Shown: positions 25,906-35,427, numbered from the stretch's first letter. The stretch: 64,000 bases of DNA from Pseudomonas alcaliphila JAB1 (GCF_001941865.1 NZ_CP016162.1:3285501-3349500), one strand, 5' to 3'. The notes: a model not told the origin generated them from the letters alone. Translations and numbers: made by a program.

Positions 25906-27090
25906 TTAGCGGCGCTCGGCAGCCAGGGCCTGGCCCATCACCTGGCGATACCAGCCGTGGAAGTGCTGCATGCCCTCCTCCAGCGGTATCTGGTACGGGC
26001 CACTGTCATCGACGCCACGCTGATACAGCGCACGCCGGCCGGCATCGGTTCGCTCGGCGATCTCGTCGTCCTCGATGGCGGTTTCCATGTAGGCAGCGCG
26101 GTGCGCCTCGACCAGCTCGCGATTGCCTTCGCACAGCGCCTGCGGGTAATAGAACTCGACGACGTTGAGGCACTCGTGCACGCCCTTGGGGTAAACGGTG
26201 GAAAGCACCAGGGCGTGGGGGAACACCTCGATCATGTGAGTCGGGTAGTAGCTGGCCCAGATCGCACCGAAATCCGGCGCGGCATCGCCATGCACGGCCA
26301 TCAGGCCTTCATGCCAGGCGCGGTAGGTATCGGTGCCGGCACGCGCCAGGTTGGGGTTCACGTTGATGCGCTGCAGGCTGTACCAGTCGCCGTAGTCCCA
26401 CTGCAGCCCCTCGCTGCGCACGTAGCGGCGCAGGCCGGGATGGAAAGAGGCGATGTGGTAGTCGTCGTTGTAGATCTCGATGAAGGTCTTCCAGTTGCAC
26501 TTGCACGGGTGCATCTCGACGTGGTCGAGCTGGTAGTCGGAGAAGTCCATGTCCGGGCGGCGGAACAACGCGCCGATGTCGGCAACCGGGTCACGCGGCC
26601 CCTCGAAGAGAAAGCCGGCAACGTTGTGCAGGGGGTAGCGCGGCAGGTTGCGGCAGGGCTTTTGCGGAAACTTCGGCGCACCGACGATCAGCCCGCTGGT
26701 GTCGTACGTCCAGGCGTGCAGCGGGCACATGATGCGATTGCCGGTGGCGCGCAGATTGCCACGGCGCACGGTGCTGGCATCGCTGCCCGGGCTGAAGTCG
26801 CCGAGCATCAGTGCCTGACGGTGACGACACACGTTGGAGAGCAACTCCACGCCATGTTCGTTACGCACCAGGATGCGGCTGTGCTCCTCGTGCGGCAGCG
26901 CGTACCAGTCGCCCAGCTCGGGCACCATCTTCTCGTGGCCGATGTAGTTGGCGCAGTGGCGGAAGATCAGCTCCTGCTCGCATTCGTAGATCGCCGGGTC
27001 GCAGTAGCTATGAATCGGCAGCTGCGGCTCGGTGGCGCGAAAATCGTAGGGCGTGGCGGCAAACTGAGCGGTACGACTGGGGTTGTACAT
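25906..27090 (-). CDS. alcE: Rieske non-haem iron oxygenase of siderophore synthesis, AlcE type
   Basis: This 394-residue protein has a Rieske [2Fe-2S] domain (CRH at 88-90, CPLH at 122-125) and a catalytic domain with the mononuclear iron ligands in NDDYHIASFH (His212 and His217). In Bordetella, AlcE is the iron-sulfur protein of the alcaligin operon, proposed to hydroxylate the diamine backbone; alcaligin differs from putrebactin by such hydroxyls. It lies in the same operon as the N-hydroxylase, acyltransferase and NIS synthetase homologues, 168 nt after alcC. Confidence 0.82.
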   Translation of the reverse strand: MYNPSRTAQFAATPYDFRATEPQLPIHSYCDPAIYECEQELIFRHCANYIGHEKMVPELGDWYALPHEEHSRILVRNEHGVELLSNVCRHRQALMLGDFSPGSDASTVRRGNLRATGNRIMCPLHAWTYDTSGLIVGAPKFPQKPCRNLPRYPLHNVAGFLFEGPRDPVADIGALFRRPDMDFSDYQLDHVEMHPCKCNWKTFIEIYNDDYHIASFHPGLRRYVRSEGLQWDYGDWYSLQRINVNPNLARAGTDTYRAWHEGLMAVHGDAAPDFGAIWASYYPTHMIEVFPHALVLSTVYPKGVHECLNVVEFYYPQALCEGNRELVEAHRAAYMETAIEDDEIAERTDAGRRALYQRGVDDSGPYQIPLEEGMQHFHGWYRQVMGQALAAERR

Positions 27091-27225
27091 GCTTGGCTCC
27101 TTGCAGCGAACTCGAGGCTGGCTGGCAGTCGCGAGCTGAAACCGGCCTGCACCGATCCCGCCCGCGTAGACGCGCCAACGCCTCAGGCTCTGGGCTATGG
27201 CCCAATCCGGACCATGGAAGTCGTT

Positions 27226-27252
27226 GCCCCGCCAGGCACCGCCTGACGGGGC
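27226..27252 (-). other. Intercistronic hairpin between alcC and alcE
   Basis: An imperfect inverted repeat (GCCCCG-c-CAGGC / GCCTG-a-CGGGGC, one mismatch, 3-nt loop) lies right after the alcC stop. The 168-nt alcC-alcE gap is the longest in an operon whose other junctions overlap. There is no T-run, so processing or mRNA protection is more likely than full termination. Confidence 0.5.
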
Positions 27253-27258
27253 AGGCAG

Positions 27259-29121
27259 CTAGCGCTGCAGCTCGGCGATACGCCGCGGCGCTGGCTCGTG
27301 CTCGACACGAGGTGCGAACGGTGCGACCGGGTTGGCCAGCGGCTCGGCCATGATCAGGCTGCCCGCCGGGTTCGCCAGGTCGACCATCTGCAGGTTGTTC
27401 TTCAGTTGCAGGCGGTTCAGGCACGAATGCAGGAAGCTCGGCGCGAAGAAGTCGTAGCGCGCGAAGCGCTCGGCCAGCTCCGGGTGCGCGTGCTGATAGT
27501 CGACCACCGACTCGGCGACACCGCGCCAGAATTCGGTCTCGCTCATGCACTGGTTCTCTTCGAGAATCTGGCTCATATGGCGGAACACGCCGTCGAACAC
27601 GTCGATGAAGATGCCAAGAATCTTGTAGTCCTCCGGCACGTCCACGGCCAAACGCTCCAGGCCCGGCGGCATTTGCGCGTCCTTGTCGAGAATCGCCGAC
27701 TCCTCGGCGATGTCCTTCATGATCGCGCGCACCGGCACGTGGCCGTCGAGCACCAGAATCAGGTTCTCGCCATGCGGCATGAACACCAGGTGGTGCGCAT
27801 AGAAGCAGTGCATCAGTGGTCGCAGGAAGGCGTCCATGTAACGACGCATCCAGGCCCGCGGCGCCAGCCCGGAACGGCGGATCAGCTCGGGTAGCAGGGC
27901 CTGGCCCTGCGGGTCGACGTGCAACAGCGCGGCCATGGTCATCAGCCGTTCGCCGCTTTTCAGGCGGCTAGCGGGGCTCTCCCGCCACAGCGCTGAGAGC
28001 ATCTTCTTGTACGGGCTGTCGGTCTCCAGCGCCGCCTCGTAGTAGCGGTTGCGATAACCCACGGAGGCGACTTCGCGCAGGATGCTGAAACCGTATTCAC
28101 GCAGCACCGGATCGCCGCTGATCAACTGATCGAGATAGGCGTTGATCGCCGGCGTACCGGCCATGTAGTACGGCGACAGGCCGCGCATGAAACCCATGTT
28201 GAGGATCGACAGCGAGGTCTTCACGTAGCAGCGTTGCGGCTGCGACATGTTGTAGTAGGTACGCAACGACTGCTGGGCGACGTACTCGTCGCTGCTGCGC
28301 CCCAACGGCACGATTTTGCGCTGGGCGATGTCGGCAGCGAACATCAGGCTCAGCTTGCTGAACCACTGCCAGGGATGGGTCGGCATCAGCAGGTAGTCAT
28401 CGGCATTCAGCCCCTGCTCGTGCAATTGCTGGCGGTAGGCCTGCAACTGCGCCTCGCCCAGTTCCTCACGCAGCAATTGTTCGTGATCCAGCCCAGGTAC
28501 GGCGGCGAAGTGCGCGTTGTCGCGGTGCACAGCAAGCCAGATGATGGCGAAGCGCGAGCCGGTTTCCGGTGCGTAGGCGTGGTAGTCGAAAGCGTTGAAG
28601 CCCAGGCGGCCGTTGTTGGCGACGAAGCCTGGGTGGCCCTCGATCATCGCTGCCTCGATGGTCTGGTAGTCGGCGTCGGCCAGCTCGGCGCTGCTCAGCG
28701 CGCGCTCGCCGTGCTTGAAGGCGGCGCCGTAGAGCGTGCTGCTGATTTCATCCAGATACACCGGCAGCTTGTCCGCCGGAATGCCCAGCGTGCGCTTGAA
28801 GTCGATGACGAAGGTCAGCGCATCGAGCGCCTGCACCTGGCCATCGAGTAGGCGTTCGATGCTGGCCGGCTCGATATGCCAATGACGCAGGGCCATGGTG
28901 CGCGCTTCGAAGCGATACACGCAGCCCTCGGTGTCGGCCATCAGCTCGTAGCGCTGCCAGCCTTCGCGTTCGGCCGCACCCAGCAACTGCGGGCTGAACA
29001 GCTGCTCATGGGCATATTCGGCGATGGCCTTGCGCACCAGCAAGCGATTGACCTTGCGCCACAGCTCCGGAGTGAGGTGGGCGACGGCAGCGACAGGATG
29101 ATCCAGACGAGGAGAAGTCAT
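27259..29121 (-). CDS. alcC: NRPS-independent siderophore (NIS) synthetase, AlcC/DesD type
   Basis: This 620-residue IucA/IucC-family ligase is expected to join and macrocyclise two N-hydroxy-N-succinyl-diamine units using ATP. Family motifs are present: MPTHPWQW in the ATP-binding N-half, KTSLSI near 300, and the C-terminal FhuF-like part NRLQLKNNLQMVDLANPAGSL. The length fits type C synthetases (AlcC, DesD, PubC, BibC). It overlaps alcB by 4 nt. The product (alcaligin, putrebactin or bisucaberin) depends on the diamine and on AlcE. Confidence 0.9.
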   Translation of the reverse strand: MTSPRLDHPVAAVAHLTPELWRKVNRLLVRKAIAEYAHEQLFSPQLLGAAEREGWQRYELMADTEGCVYRFEARTMALRHWHIEPASIERLLDGQVQALDALTFVIDFKRTLGIPADKLPVYLDEISSTLYGAAFKHGERALSSAELADADYQTIEAAMIEGHPGFVANNGRLGFNAFDYHAYAPETGSRFAIIWLAVHRDNAHFAAVPGLDHEQLLREELGEAQLQAYRQQLHEQGLNADDYLLMPTHPWQWFSKLSLMFAADIAQRKIVPLGRSSDEYVAQQSLRTYYNMSQPQRCYVKTSLSILNMGFMRGLSPYYMAGTPAINAYLDQLISGDPVLREYGFSILREVASVGYRNRYYEAALETDSPYKKMLSALWRESPASRLKSGERLMTMAALLHVDPQGQALLPELIRRSGLAPRAWMRRYMDAFLRPLMHCFYAHHLVFMPHGENLILVLDGHVPVRAIMKDIAEESAILDKDAQMPPGLERLAVDVPEDYKILGIFIDVFDGVFRHMSQILEENQCMSETEFWRGVAESVVDYQHAHPELAERFARYDFFAPSFLHSCLNRLQLKNNLQMVDLANPAGSLIMAEPLANPVAPFAPRVEHEPAPRRIAELQR

Positions 29122-29702
29122 AGCGGGCTTGATCCTTCAAGTGATTGGAAAAAATCGGCGGGCGTGCAGAACGCCAGCAGTGCAGTCTTGGCAGGCAGCT
29201 CCACGGGCCCTTGCTCGACGAAGCCGACCAGGCGATTGAGGCGATGCACCTTGTGATTGCGAATGTCCGGCTCCACCACCACGCGGCGAGCACCGAGTTC
29301 GTCGAAGAGATAGGCCATCACCGCGCGCAGCACGTCACGGGTGAAGTGGCGAATCGGCTGGGCGCTCGGGCCGACGAAAAAGTGCATGCCGAGATCACCA
29401 GGCTGCACCGCATAGCGCTTGCCGAGCGGGTCGTGCCGGGGGTCGTAGCACTCCATGACGAAGGCCGGCGCGCCACGGTAGAAACCCATGAAGGCACGCA
29501 TATGGCCGCTGCCCAGGGCGTCGGCGTAGAAGTCGCGGGTCGCCTCCAAGGTCATGTCCTGCATGTTCCAGTAGTGGGCGTAATCCATCTGGTACCAGGG
29601 GTTGATCACCGCGACGTCCTCGTCGAGACGCAGCGGACGCAAGGTGAAATGCGGGTCGAGCTGCGCCCTTGGCTGGCTCAGCGCAATGGCTTCAGTTGGC
29701 AT
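29118..29702 (-). CDS. alcB: Siderophore acyltransferase, AlcB/IucB GNAT family
   Basis: This 194-residue GNAT protein has the RhbD/AlcB/IucB signature (FTLRPLRLDEDVAVINPWYQMDYAHYWNM, MGFYRGAPAFVMECYDP, then DIRNHKVHRLNRLVGFVEQG). In the alcaligin-type route the homologue acylates the hydroxylated diamine with succinyl-CoA. It overlaps both neighbours (11 nt with the MFS gene and 4 nt with alcC), so translation is coupled. Confidence 0.88.
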   Translation of the reverse strand: MPTEAIALSQPRAQLDPHFTLRPLRLDEDVAVINPWYQMDYAHYWNMQDMTLEATRDFYADALGSGHMRAFMGFYRGAPAFVMECYDPRHDPLGKRYAVQPGDLGMHFFVGPSAQPIRHFTRDVLRAVMAYLFDELGARRVVVEPDIRNHKVHRLNRLVGFVEQGPVELPAKTALLAFCTPADFFQSLEGSSPL

Positions 29703-30891
29703 GGCAGAGTTCTCCCTGAGCGGCGTGCCGGCGGTCTACGCCGAACCAGCCGCGGTCGATGATCGCCGTCAGCAGCAGGCCTGCCGCAGCGATGACGAAG
29801 GTCAGCGGAATACCGACCAGGTTGACCAGGAACCCGGCGCCGAACGAAGACAGCAGCACGCCGAGGTTCTGGAAGAAGTTGGTGACGCCAAAGTCGCGGG
29901 CATAGGCATCCGGCGTGCTGACCTTGAACAGGGTGACCTCGAGCTTGACGATCACCTGATACAGCGCCCAGCCATACAGGCAGCGGCCAATGATGATCAG
30001 CTCCAGCGACTCGCTGGCCTGCAGTGCCAGCCCCAAGGCACCGAGCAGCAGATTGAACAGGGTGTGATCGACCCAGCGCGGTTGCTGCACGACCAGGTGT
30101 TTGAGCAGTAGCGCGAGCAACGCGACGATGCCGGGAATGGCGAACACCAGGCCGGTCAGCAACGGCTCGTGCAGCCCCGTGCGCGCCTCCCAGTACAGGG
30201 TGAAGAACGGCCGCACCAGGTAGGCGCTGAAGTCGAAGAGAAACATCAGCAGGCACAGCTTGAGCAGCGCCGACAACGCCTGCGGGCTGCGCCGCGGCAC
30301 CGGTGCCTGGCCGCTCTTCTCCTCGCGGCTGAGCACCTTGACCACCCTTCCCGTGCGGATCAGATAGAGACACAGCGCCATCTGCGCCAGGTCCCCGGCC
30401 GCCATCAGGGCAATGCAGAAGCTCGGCCCGTAATGCTCCAGCGCCATGCCACCGACGGCTGCGCCGAAGATCGCGCCGATATGGATGACCACCGACAGCA
30501 GGCCGATCACCAGGCTGTGATTCTGCGGCTCTTCCAGACGCATCAGGTAGGGAAACATCAGCAGGTAGCTGGCCTTGGTCATGAACATCATCAGGCTCAG
30601 TACCCAGTAGCTCTCCACGCTCGGCGCCCAGATCGAGGCCAGGCAGAACAGCGCCGCCGCGCCCTGGGTGTAGAGCAGCAGGTGCATGGTCTCGATGCGC
30701 CTGGCCACCCGCGCCCAGACCGGCAACATGCACATCACCGCAATCGAGATGGCAGCGATATAGGCCCCCACGTGTACCGGGCTGGTCACGCCGTAGCGGG
30801 TTTCGAAGAACTGCGGGTAGAAGGCGATCAGAATCGAATCGCTGATCACGCCGAAGCCCGACATGATCAGAATGGTGGTGCGCAGGTTCAT
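29692..30891 (-). CDS. MFS transporter of the siderophore operon, likely exporter (AlcS-like role)
   Basis: The 399-residue protein shows about 12 hydrophobic segments (MNLRTTILIMSGFGVISDSILIAFYPQFF, VGAYIAAISIAVMCMLPVWARVARR). Its gene is embedded between alcA and alcB with a 4-nt and an 11-nt overlap, which points to siderophore export, the role of the MFS protein AlcS in Bordetella. Import of a precursor or of a siderophore for recycling cannot be excluded from sequence. Confidence 0.82.
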   Translation of the reverse strand: MNLRTTILIMSGFGVISDSILIAFYPQFFETRYGVTSPVHVGAYIAAISIAVMCMLPVWARVARRIETMHLLLYTQGAAALFCLASIWAPSVESYWVLSLMMFMTKASYLLMFPYLMRLEEPQNHSLVIGLLSVVIHIGAIFGAAVGGMALEHYGPSFCIALMAAGDLAQMALCLYLIRTGRVVKVLSREEKSGQAPVPRRSPQALSALLKLCLLMFLFDFSAYLVRPFFTLYWEARTGLHEPLLTGLVFAIPGIVALLALLLKHLVVQQPRWVDHTLFNLLLGALGLALQASESLELIIIGRCLYGWALYQVIVKLEVTLFKVSTPDAYARDFGVTNFFQNLGVLLSSFGAGFLVNLVGIPLTFVIAAAGLLLTAIIDRGWFGVDRRHAAQGELCHAN

Positions 30892-32237
30892 GCAGAGGCG
30901 CTCCCCTGCCCGAGCGCGACGAAACCGCAGTCAGCCGGCGGCTGGAAATCCTGGTAGGTGGTGCGCGCCTCGCAGGGATACGCATCACGCCCGGTCAGCT
31001 CATTGAGCAAGCGACCATTGCGCCAGCAGGCCAGACCAAGATCGGGGTTGGTCAGGCCGTGGCTGTGCAAGCCAACGTTCTGCACATAGATCTCACTATT
31101 CTGATGATCCACCGCCCAGTTCGGCGATGGCGCGTAACGCCCTTGTGCATCCCAGCGAATCCGCTGGCGAATGCCTTCGATGAAACTTGGCAGCTGGTAG
31201 CGATAGCCGGTGGCGAACACCAGCCCGTCGGTCGAATGGCCATAACGCGCGCCCGTCTGAGCGTGCTGAAACTCCAGTTGCCACTGCCCGCTGGCAGCGT
31301 CTCGCCGACATTGCTGCAACGCCAGGCTGGGCAGCAGCCTGACACCGGCAAGGCCCTGCTGCTGACGCTCGTCCAGGATCTGGTAGATGCGTTCGATCAG
31401 CGATTGATTGATGCCGTTGTAGATACTGCGCTGGTCATCGAGGATCTGCTGCTTGACCCCGTCGCCAAGGCCGTAGAAGTAGCGACCGTAGTCCGGCGTG
31501 ATCAACTCGAGGGTGAGCTTGGCGTTCTCCATCTGGAAGAACCGCGGCGCACGGGTCACCCAGTTCAACTGGTAGCCATGCTGCGGCGCCTGCTCCAGCA
31601 GATCCTGAAAGACCTCGGCGCCACTCTGCCCACTGCCGATCACGGTAATGCTGCGGCAACGCTGCAGTGTCTCCTTGCTGCCCAGGTAAGCCGAGGTATG
31701 CACCGCCTGGCGGGCATCGCCCGGGCTACAGCAGGTGGGGATGTGCGGCACGCCGCCGATACCGATCACCAGCTTGCGGCAGCTGTACTGGAAACCTTCG
31801 CCGGTATCGCCACGCACCCCGGCCAGCACATAGCCAGGCAGCGAGGCGTCGTACCAGACCTCCTGCACTTCATGCTGATAGCGCAGATTGTCCAACTGAG
31901 CCGCCGCCCACTTGCAGTAGCGGTCGAACTCCTGGCGCGACAGGTACCAGTTCTCGCGGATGTAGTAGTTGTACAAGCGGCCTTGCTGCTTGCAGTAGTT
32001 GAGGTAGCTGAAACGACTGGTGGGATCGGCCATCGAGACCAGATCGGCGAGGAAGGGATTCTGTAGCGTGGTGCCGTCCAGCAGCATGCCGGGGTGCCAG
32101 CTGAATTCGGCCTTTCTGTCGAGAAACAGGCTGCGGCTCCCCAGAGGCTCCGCCAGGCATGCCAGCCCGAGATTGAAAGGCCCCAGGCCTATGGCAATGA
32201 AGTCGTAGGGCAATTCCGTGGTCACGTTGCGCCTCAT
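30888..32237 (-). CDS. alcA: Flavin N-hydroxylase of siderophore synthesis, AlcA/IucD family
   Basis: This 449-residue lysine/ornithine/diamine N-monooxygenase starts the hydroxamate pathway. Visible sites are the FAD motif IGLGPFNLGLA (about 16-26), the NADPH motif VIGSGQSGAE and the C-terminal FATGYRY. With alcB, alcC and alcE the likely substrate is putrescine. A GTG at 32225 has a better GAGG ribosome site than the ATG at 32237, so the true start may be four codons later. It is the first gene of the operon behind a promoter overlapped by a Fur-like site. Confidence 0.9.
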   Translation of the reverse strand: MRRNVTTELPYDFIAIGLGPFNLGLACLAEPLGSRSLFLDRKAEFSWHPGMLLDGTTLQNPFLADLVSMADPTSRFSYLNYCKQQGRLYNYYIRENWYLSRQEFDRYCKWAAAQLDNLRYQHEVQEVWYDASLPGYVLAGVRGDTGEGFQYSCRKLVIGIGGVPHIPTCCSPGDARQAVHTSAYLGSKETLQRCRSITVIGSGQSGAEVFQDLLEQAPQHGYQLNWVTRAPRFFQMENAKLTLELITPDYGRYFYGLGDGVKQQILDDQRSIYNGINQSLIERIYQILDERQQQGLAGVRLLPSLALQQCRRDAASGQWQLEFQHAQTGARYGHSTDGLVFATGYRYQLPSFIEGIRQRIRWDAQGRYAPSPNWAVDHQNSEIYVQNVGLHSHGLTNPDLGLACWRNGRLLNELTGRDAYPCEARTTYQDFQPPADCGFVALGQGSASA

Positions 32238-32259
32238 CAGTCCGGATGAAAGTGGCCGA

Positions 32260-32289
32260 ATACTAGACCTTGATGATAATGATTTGCAA
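32260..32289 (-). promoter_or_regulatory. Promoter and overlapping Fur box of the siderophore operon
   Basis: On the minus strand TTGCAA (32289-32284), 18 nt, TAGTAT (32265-32260) form a sigma-70-type promoter. The spacer and -35 contain the Fur-like 19-mer TGATGATAATGATTTGCAA (plus strand, 32271-32289). Iron-loaded Fur bound there would block the polymerase. This is the only evident regulator of the cluster in the window; no AraC-type alcR homologue is present. Confidence 0.72.
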
Positions 32290-32580
32290 CAGCGTATAAG
32301 AACAAATACTTATAAGGAGACGCACGTCCTATCACGGCATTTCAGAGAACGCAGCGAATAGGAATTGGAGGAACCAAACCCGCGATTCAGAAGTCCCGCA
32401 GGCTTTCAACGGGCGTGAAACGAAGTATTCAGAAGTGCGATATCAGACGCCTGAAACACGTCCGATAGCGGCGGGATCGCTGCAGGATGACCACGGGGAA
32501 ATATAGCAAGCCAGTAAAGGCCGGCCGTGATGAAGCAGAGGAAAGTGCGGAGAAACACGCCAGATCGAAGAGGATGAAGA
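32290..32580. other. Non-coding stretch between the siderophore operon and tRNA-Arg
   Basis: I find no supported gene here. There is a close direct repeat of about 10 nt (ATTCAGAAGT, near 32381 and 32430) and TATAAG repeated near 32296 and 32310, close to the alcA promoter. A regulator site for the siderophore operon is possible but not shown. Confidence 0.4.
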
Positions 32581-32655
32581 TGGCGTCCCCTGCTGGAATC
32601 GAACCAGCATCTAGCCCTTAGGAGGGGCTTATTCTATCCGTTGAACTAAGGGGAC
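32581..32655 (-). tRNA. tRNA-Arg (CCT anticodon)
   Basis: The minus strand folds into a complete cloverleaf: acceptor GTCCCC/GGGGAC, D-arm, anticodon loop with CCT in CCCCTCCTAAGGG, T-arm with GGTTCGATTCC, discriminator G and an encoded CCA end. Length including CCA is 75 nt. It reads the rare AGG codon. tRNA-Arg genes are frequent integration targets, but I see no integrase or duplicated tRNA end nearby. Confidence 0.96.
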
Positions 32656-32690
32656 CTGGCCCAGCGAGTGGTGTCGCCAAGACCGCGCGC

Positions 32691-32719
32691 ATCTTAGCGG
32701 CGTCACGCGGTTTTGTCAT
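32691..32719 (-). promoter_or_regulatory. Sigma-70 promoter of tRNA-Arg(CCT)
   Basis: On the minus strand ATGACA, 17 nt, TAAGAT is a strong promoter, followed by a GC-rich discriminator (GCGCGCGG) typical of stringently controlled stable-RNA genes. It ends 36 nt before the tRNA 5' end. Confidence 0.75.
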
Positions 32720-32801
32720 GCCGTAGAGCCGCCTATCCGGTAATGTCTCAAGCGACAACCCCACCCCACACCGGCTCGGCGCAGGGTGGAGGCATACTCA
32801 A

Positions 32802-34199
32802 TCAGAACAACCCGAGGCTGTGCAGGAATACCACCAGAATCCCCAGCGGCGTGACCACGCGCAGCGCCTGCCACCACAGCGCGAACAGCTGTGGCTGGTC
32901 GATGCCGATGGATTCCTGGACCAGCTTGCGGCTCAGTGCCCAGCCCGCGAACAGCACGGTGGCCAGGCCTCCCAGCGGCATCAACAGGTTGGTGGTGAGA
33001 AAGTCCAGGCTGTCGAAGAAGGTCTTGCCCAGCAGAGTCACCTCGCTCCAGGCGTTGAACGACAGGACCGTGCCCAGGCTCAGCAACCAGAGCGTAATAC
33101 CGCTGGCCAGCACCGCCTTGAGACGGCTGATGCCGAACTTCTCGGTCAGCCAGGCGATGGTCGGCTCGCTCAGGGAAATCGCCGAGGTCAATGCGGCAAT
33201 TGCCAGCATGATGAAGAACAGCCCCCCGATCATCTGCCCCAGCGGCATCTGGCCGAAGGCAATCGGCAGGGTGACGAAGATCAACCCCGGCCCCGCGCCT
33301 GGCTCCAGGCCGTTGGCGAATACCAGCGGGAAGATCGCCAGCCCCGCCAGCAGCGCCACACCGGTATCGGCCAGCGCCACCATCAGCGCGGTTCTGGCGA
33401 TCGAGGTCCCCGCCGGCAGGTAGGAGCCGTACGCCATCATCGCACCGCTGGCCAGGCTCAGGGTGAAGAAGGCATGCCCCAGCGCCACCAGCACGCCCTG
33501 TCCGCTGAGCTTGCTGAAGTCGGCATCGAAGAGGAAATGCACCGCCTGCATGAAGTGCCCGGTGGTGGCCGCGTAGCCCACCAGCACCAGAAGCAGCACG
33601 AACAGCCCCGGCATCAGAAAGCGCAATGAGCGCTCCAGCCCGCCACGCACGCCGAAGGCGACGATAGCCAATGTCAGCAGCAACACCAGCGTGCCGTAGC
33701 CGGCCAGCTTCCAGGGGTTTGCCAGCATGGCGCCGAACAACGCCCCGCTGCTCTCCCCGTTCAAACCACTGAAGCCACCGCTCATGGCCGTGGGTGTATA
33801 GGCCACGGCCCAGCCGGCGATCACCGTATAGAAGCTCAGGATCAGAAAGCCGGTCAGCACCACCAGGGTGCCCAGCCAGCGCCAGTGCCGGCTGGCCCGC
33901 GCTTCCCTGGCCAGAGCGGCGATAGCCCCCTCTGGATTGGCACGGCCACGACGGCCGATCATCACTTCGGTCATCAGCAGCGGAATACCGATGGCCAGGA
34001 TGCACGCCAGGTAGACCAGGACGAAAGCGCCGCCGCCGTTCTGCCCGGTGATATAGGGGAACTTCCAGATATTGCCCAGGCCGACGGCCGAACCAGTGGC
34101 AGCAAGGAAGAACACCCAGCGCGACGACCACAAGCCGCGCCCAGCGCTGTTGCTGGAAGCGCCGGCGATGGCGCCGGAAGCGATGCTGTCTTGACTCAT
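32802..34199 (-). CDS. Sodium-dependent amino-acid transporter, NSS/SNF family
   Basis: This 465-residue symporter has about 12 helices. The N-terminal hallmark is SSRWVFFLAATGSAVGLGNIWKFPYITGQNGGGAFVLVYL, which forms the Na+ and amino-acid site in LeuT-type structures. SYTVIAGW-like and GALFGAML segments follow. NSS bacterial members carry hydrophobic or aromatic amino acids, tyramine or similar. Downstream of the amino-acid dehydrogenase in the same direction, it probably feeds the same catabolic module. Confidence 0.9.
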   Translation of the reverse strand: MSQDSIASGAIAGASSNSAGRGLWSSRWVFFLAATGSAVGLGNIWKFPYITGQNGGGAFVLVYLACILAIGIPLLMTEVMIGRRGRANPEGAIAALAREARASRHWRWLGTLVVLTGFLILSFYTVIAGWAVAYTPTAMSGGFSGLNGESSGALFGAMLANPWKLAGYGTLVLLLTLAIVAFGVRGGLERSLRFLMPGLFVLLLVLVGYAATTGHFMQAVHFLFDADFSKLSGQGVLVALGHAFFTLSLASGAMMAYGSYLPAGTSIARTALMVALADTGVALLAGLAIFPLVFANGLEPGAGPGLIFVTLPIAFGQMPLGQMIGGLFFIMLAIAALTSAISLSEPTIAWLTEKFGISRLKAVLASGITLWLLSLGTVLSFNAWSEVTLLGKTFFDSLDFLTTNLLMPLGGLATVLFAGWALSRKLVQESIGIDQPQLFALWWQALRVVTPLGILVVFLHSLGLF

Positions 34200-34287
34200 T
34201 GGGACTGGCCCTCTTGTTGTTGTGAAAAGTCAGGAGGCAGGGGTGGTCGACCCACCCCGTGATTGGCGCGCATCGAGGGTACGCAGG

Positions 34288-35346
34288 TCACAGCCCGCCT
34301 TGCAGGCGCTCGCGGGCCATGCGGTCGGCAATCGCGGTGGTGGTCGCGCCTTCGCGTTCGGCGCGCTGGAAGATCTCCGTCAGGGTCGGGCCGATGCCTT
34401 CGATATGCGCCTTGAGCTGCGCGGCGCTGCCACCGGTGCGCTCGTAGCAGACATCGATGATGCCGCCGGCATTGATCGCGTAGTCCGGCGCGTACAGGCA
34501 CTCACGGCGACGCAGCAGCTCGGCCAGGCTGGCGTCGGCCAGCTGGTTGTTGGCCGCACCGGCGATGATCGGCGCGCGCAGGGCTTCCAGCGTCTGCAGG
34601 TTGATGATCGCGCCCAGCGCGCACGGCGCGAACACGTCCACATCGAGACGGTAGATCTCATGCTGACCGACCGCAGTAGCGCCAAGCTGGCTGACGGCGC
34701 GCTGCACATTGGCTTCGACGATATCCGTCACCCACAGCTGCGCACCGGCCTCCTTGAGCAGTTTGGCCAGGCCGAAACCGACCTGGCCCACGCCCTGGAT
34801 AGCCACGCGAACGCCGCTGAGATCCTGACGCCCCAAGCGATGCGCCACGGCCGCCTGAATGCCGATGAACACGCCATAGGCGGTCGAAGGCGATGGATCA
34901 CCGTCACGGCTGCCACCGCCGAATGCCTCACGCTGCCCGGCGCCAGCCACGTGGCGAGTGCGCTCGGCCATGATGCGCATCTCAGCCACGCCGGTGCCGG
35001 AATCCGCTGCGGTGACGTAGCGCCCGCCCAGGCTGTCGACGAAATCACCCATGGCCTGGAACAGCGCCTCGCTCTTGCCTTTATGCGGGTCGCCAATGAT
35101 CACGGCCTTGCCGCCACCAAGCGGCAAGCGTGCCAGGGCCGATTTGTAGGTCATGCCGCGCGACAGACGCAGCACGTCGCGCAGCGCTTCCTCGTCACTG
35201 GCGTAGTTCCACATGCGGCAACCGCCCAGCGCAGGGCCAAGGGTGCTGTCATGAATGGCGATGATGGCTTTCAGGCCGCTGGCCTTGTCGTGGCCATAGA
35301 CCACCTGTTCGTGCTGATCGAAGTCTACGTGAGTGAAGACGGACAT
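34288..35346 (-). CDS. Leu/Phe/Val-type amino-acid dehydrogenase
   Basis: This 352-residue NAD-dependent enzyme converts an amino acid to the 2-oxoacid and ammonia. It has the dimerisation and catalytic segment ([46 protein letters not shown] with the catalytic Lys) and a Rossmann motif [14 protein letters not shown]. Length fits leucine/phenylalanine dehydrogenases rather than glutamate dehydrogenase. The ATG at 35346 has GAGG upstream. It follows the fused 2-oxoacid oxidoreductase gene, so its 2-oxoacid product may be that enzyme's substrate. Confidence 0.88.
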   Translation of the reverse strand: MSVFTHVDFDQHEQVVYGHDKASGLKAIIAIHDSTLGPALGGCRMWNYASDEEALRDVLRLSRGMTYKSALARLPLGGGKAVIIGDPHKGKSEALFQAMGDFVDSLGGRYVTAADSGTGVAEMRIMAERTRHVAGAGQREAFGGGSRDGDPSPSTAYGVFIGIQAAVAHRLGRQDLSGVRVAIQGVGQVGFGLAKLLKEAGAQLWVTDIVEANVQRAVSQLGATAVGQHEIYRLDVDVFAPCALGAIINLQTLEALRAPIIAGAANNQLADASLAELLRRRECLYAPDYAINAGGIIDVCYERTGGSAAQLKAHIEGIGPTLTEIFQRAEREGATTTAIADRMARERLQGGL

Positions 35347-35381
35347 CGGGTTACCTCGGTTTTCGGGTCGTAAAAGGCCGC

Positions 35382-35403
35382 CCCTCTCCCGCGTGGGAGA
35401 GGG
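35382..35403 (-). terminator. Hairpin between oxidoreductase and dehydrogenase genes
   Basis: CCCTCTCCC-GCGT-GGGAGAGGG is a 9-bp perfect stem in the 81-nt gap. It has no T-run on the minus strand, so partial termination or a common extragenic palindrome are both possible. It may set a lower level of the dehydrogenase-transporter part. Confidence 0.45.
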
Positions 35404-35427
35404 TGGCAAAGGGGATAGGTCTGAGGC

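Noticed and set aside
32581..32655. tRNA-Arg as an integration (attachment) site
   Set aside because: There is no integrase gene nearby and no second copy of the tRNA 3' end in the window.
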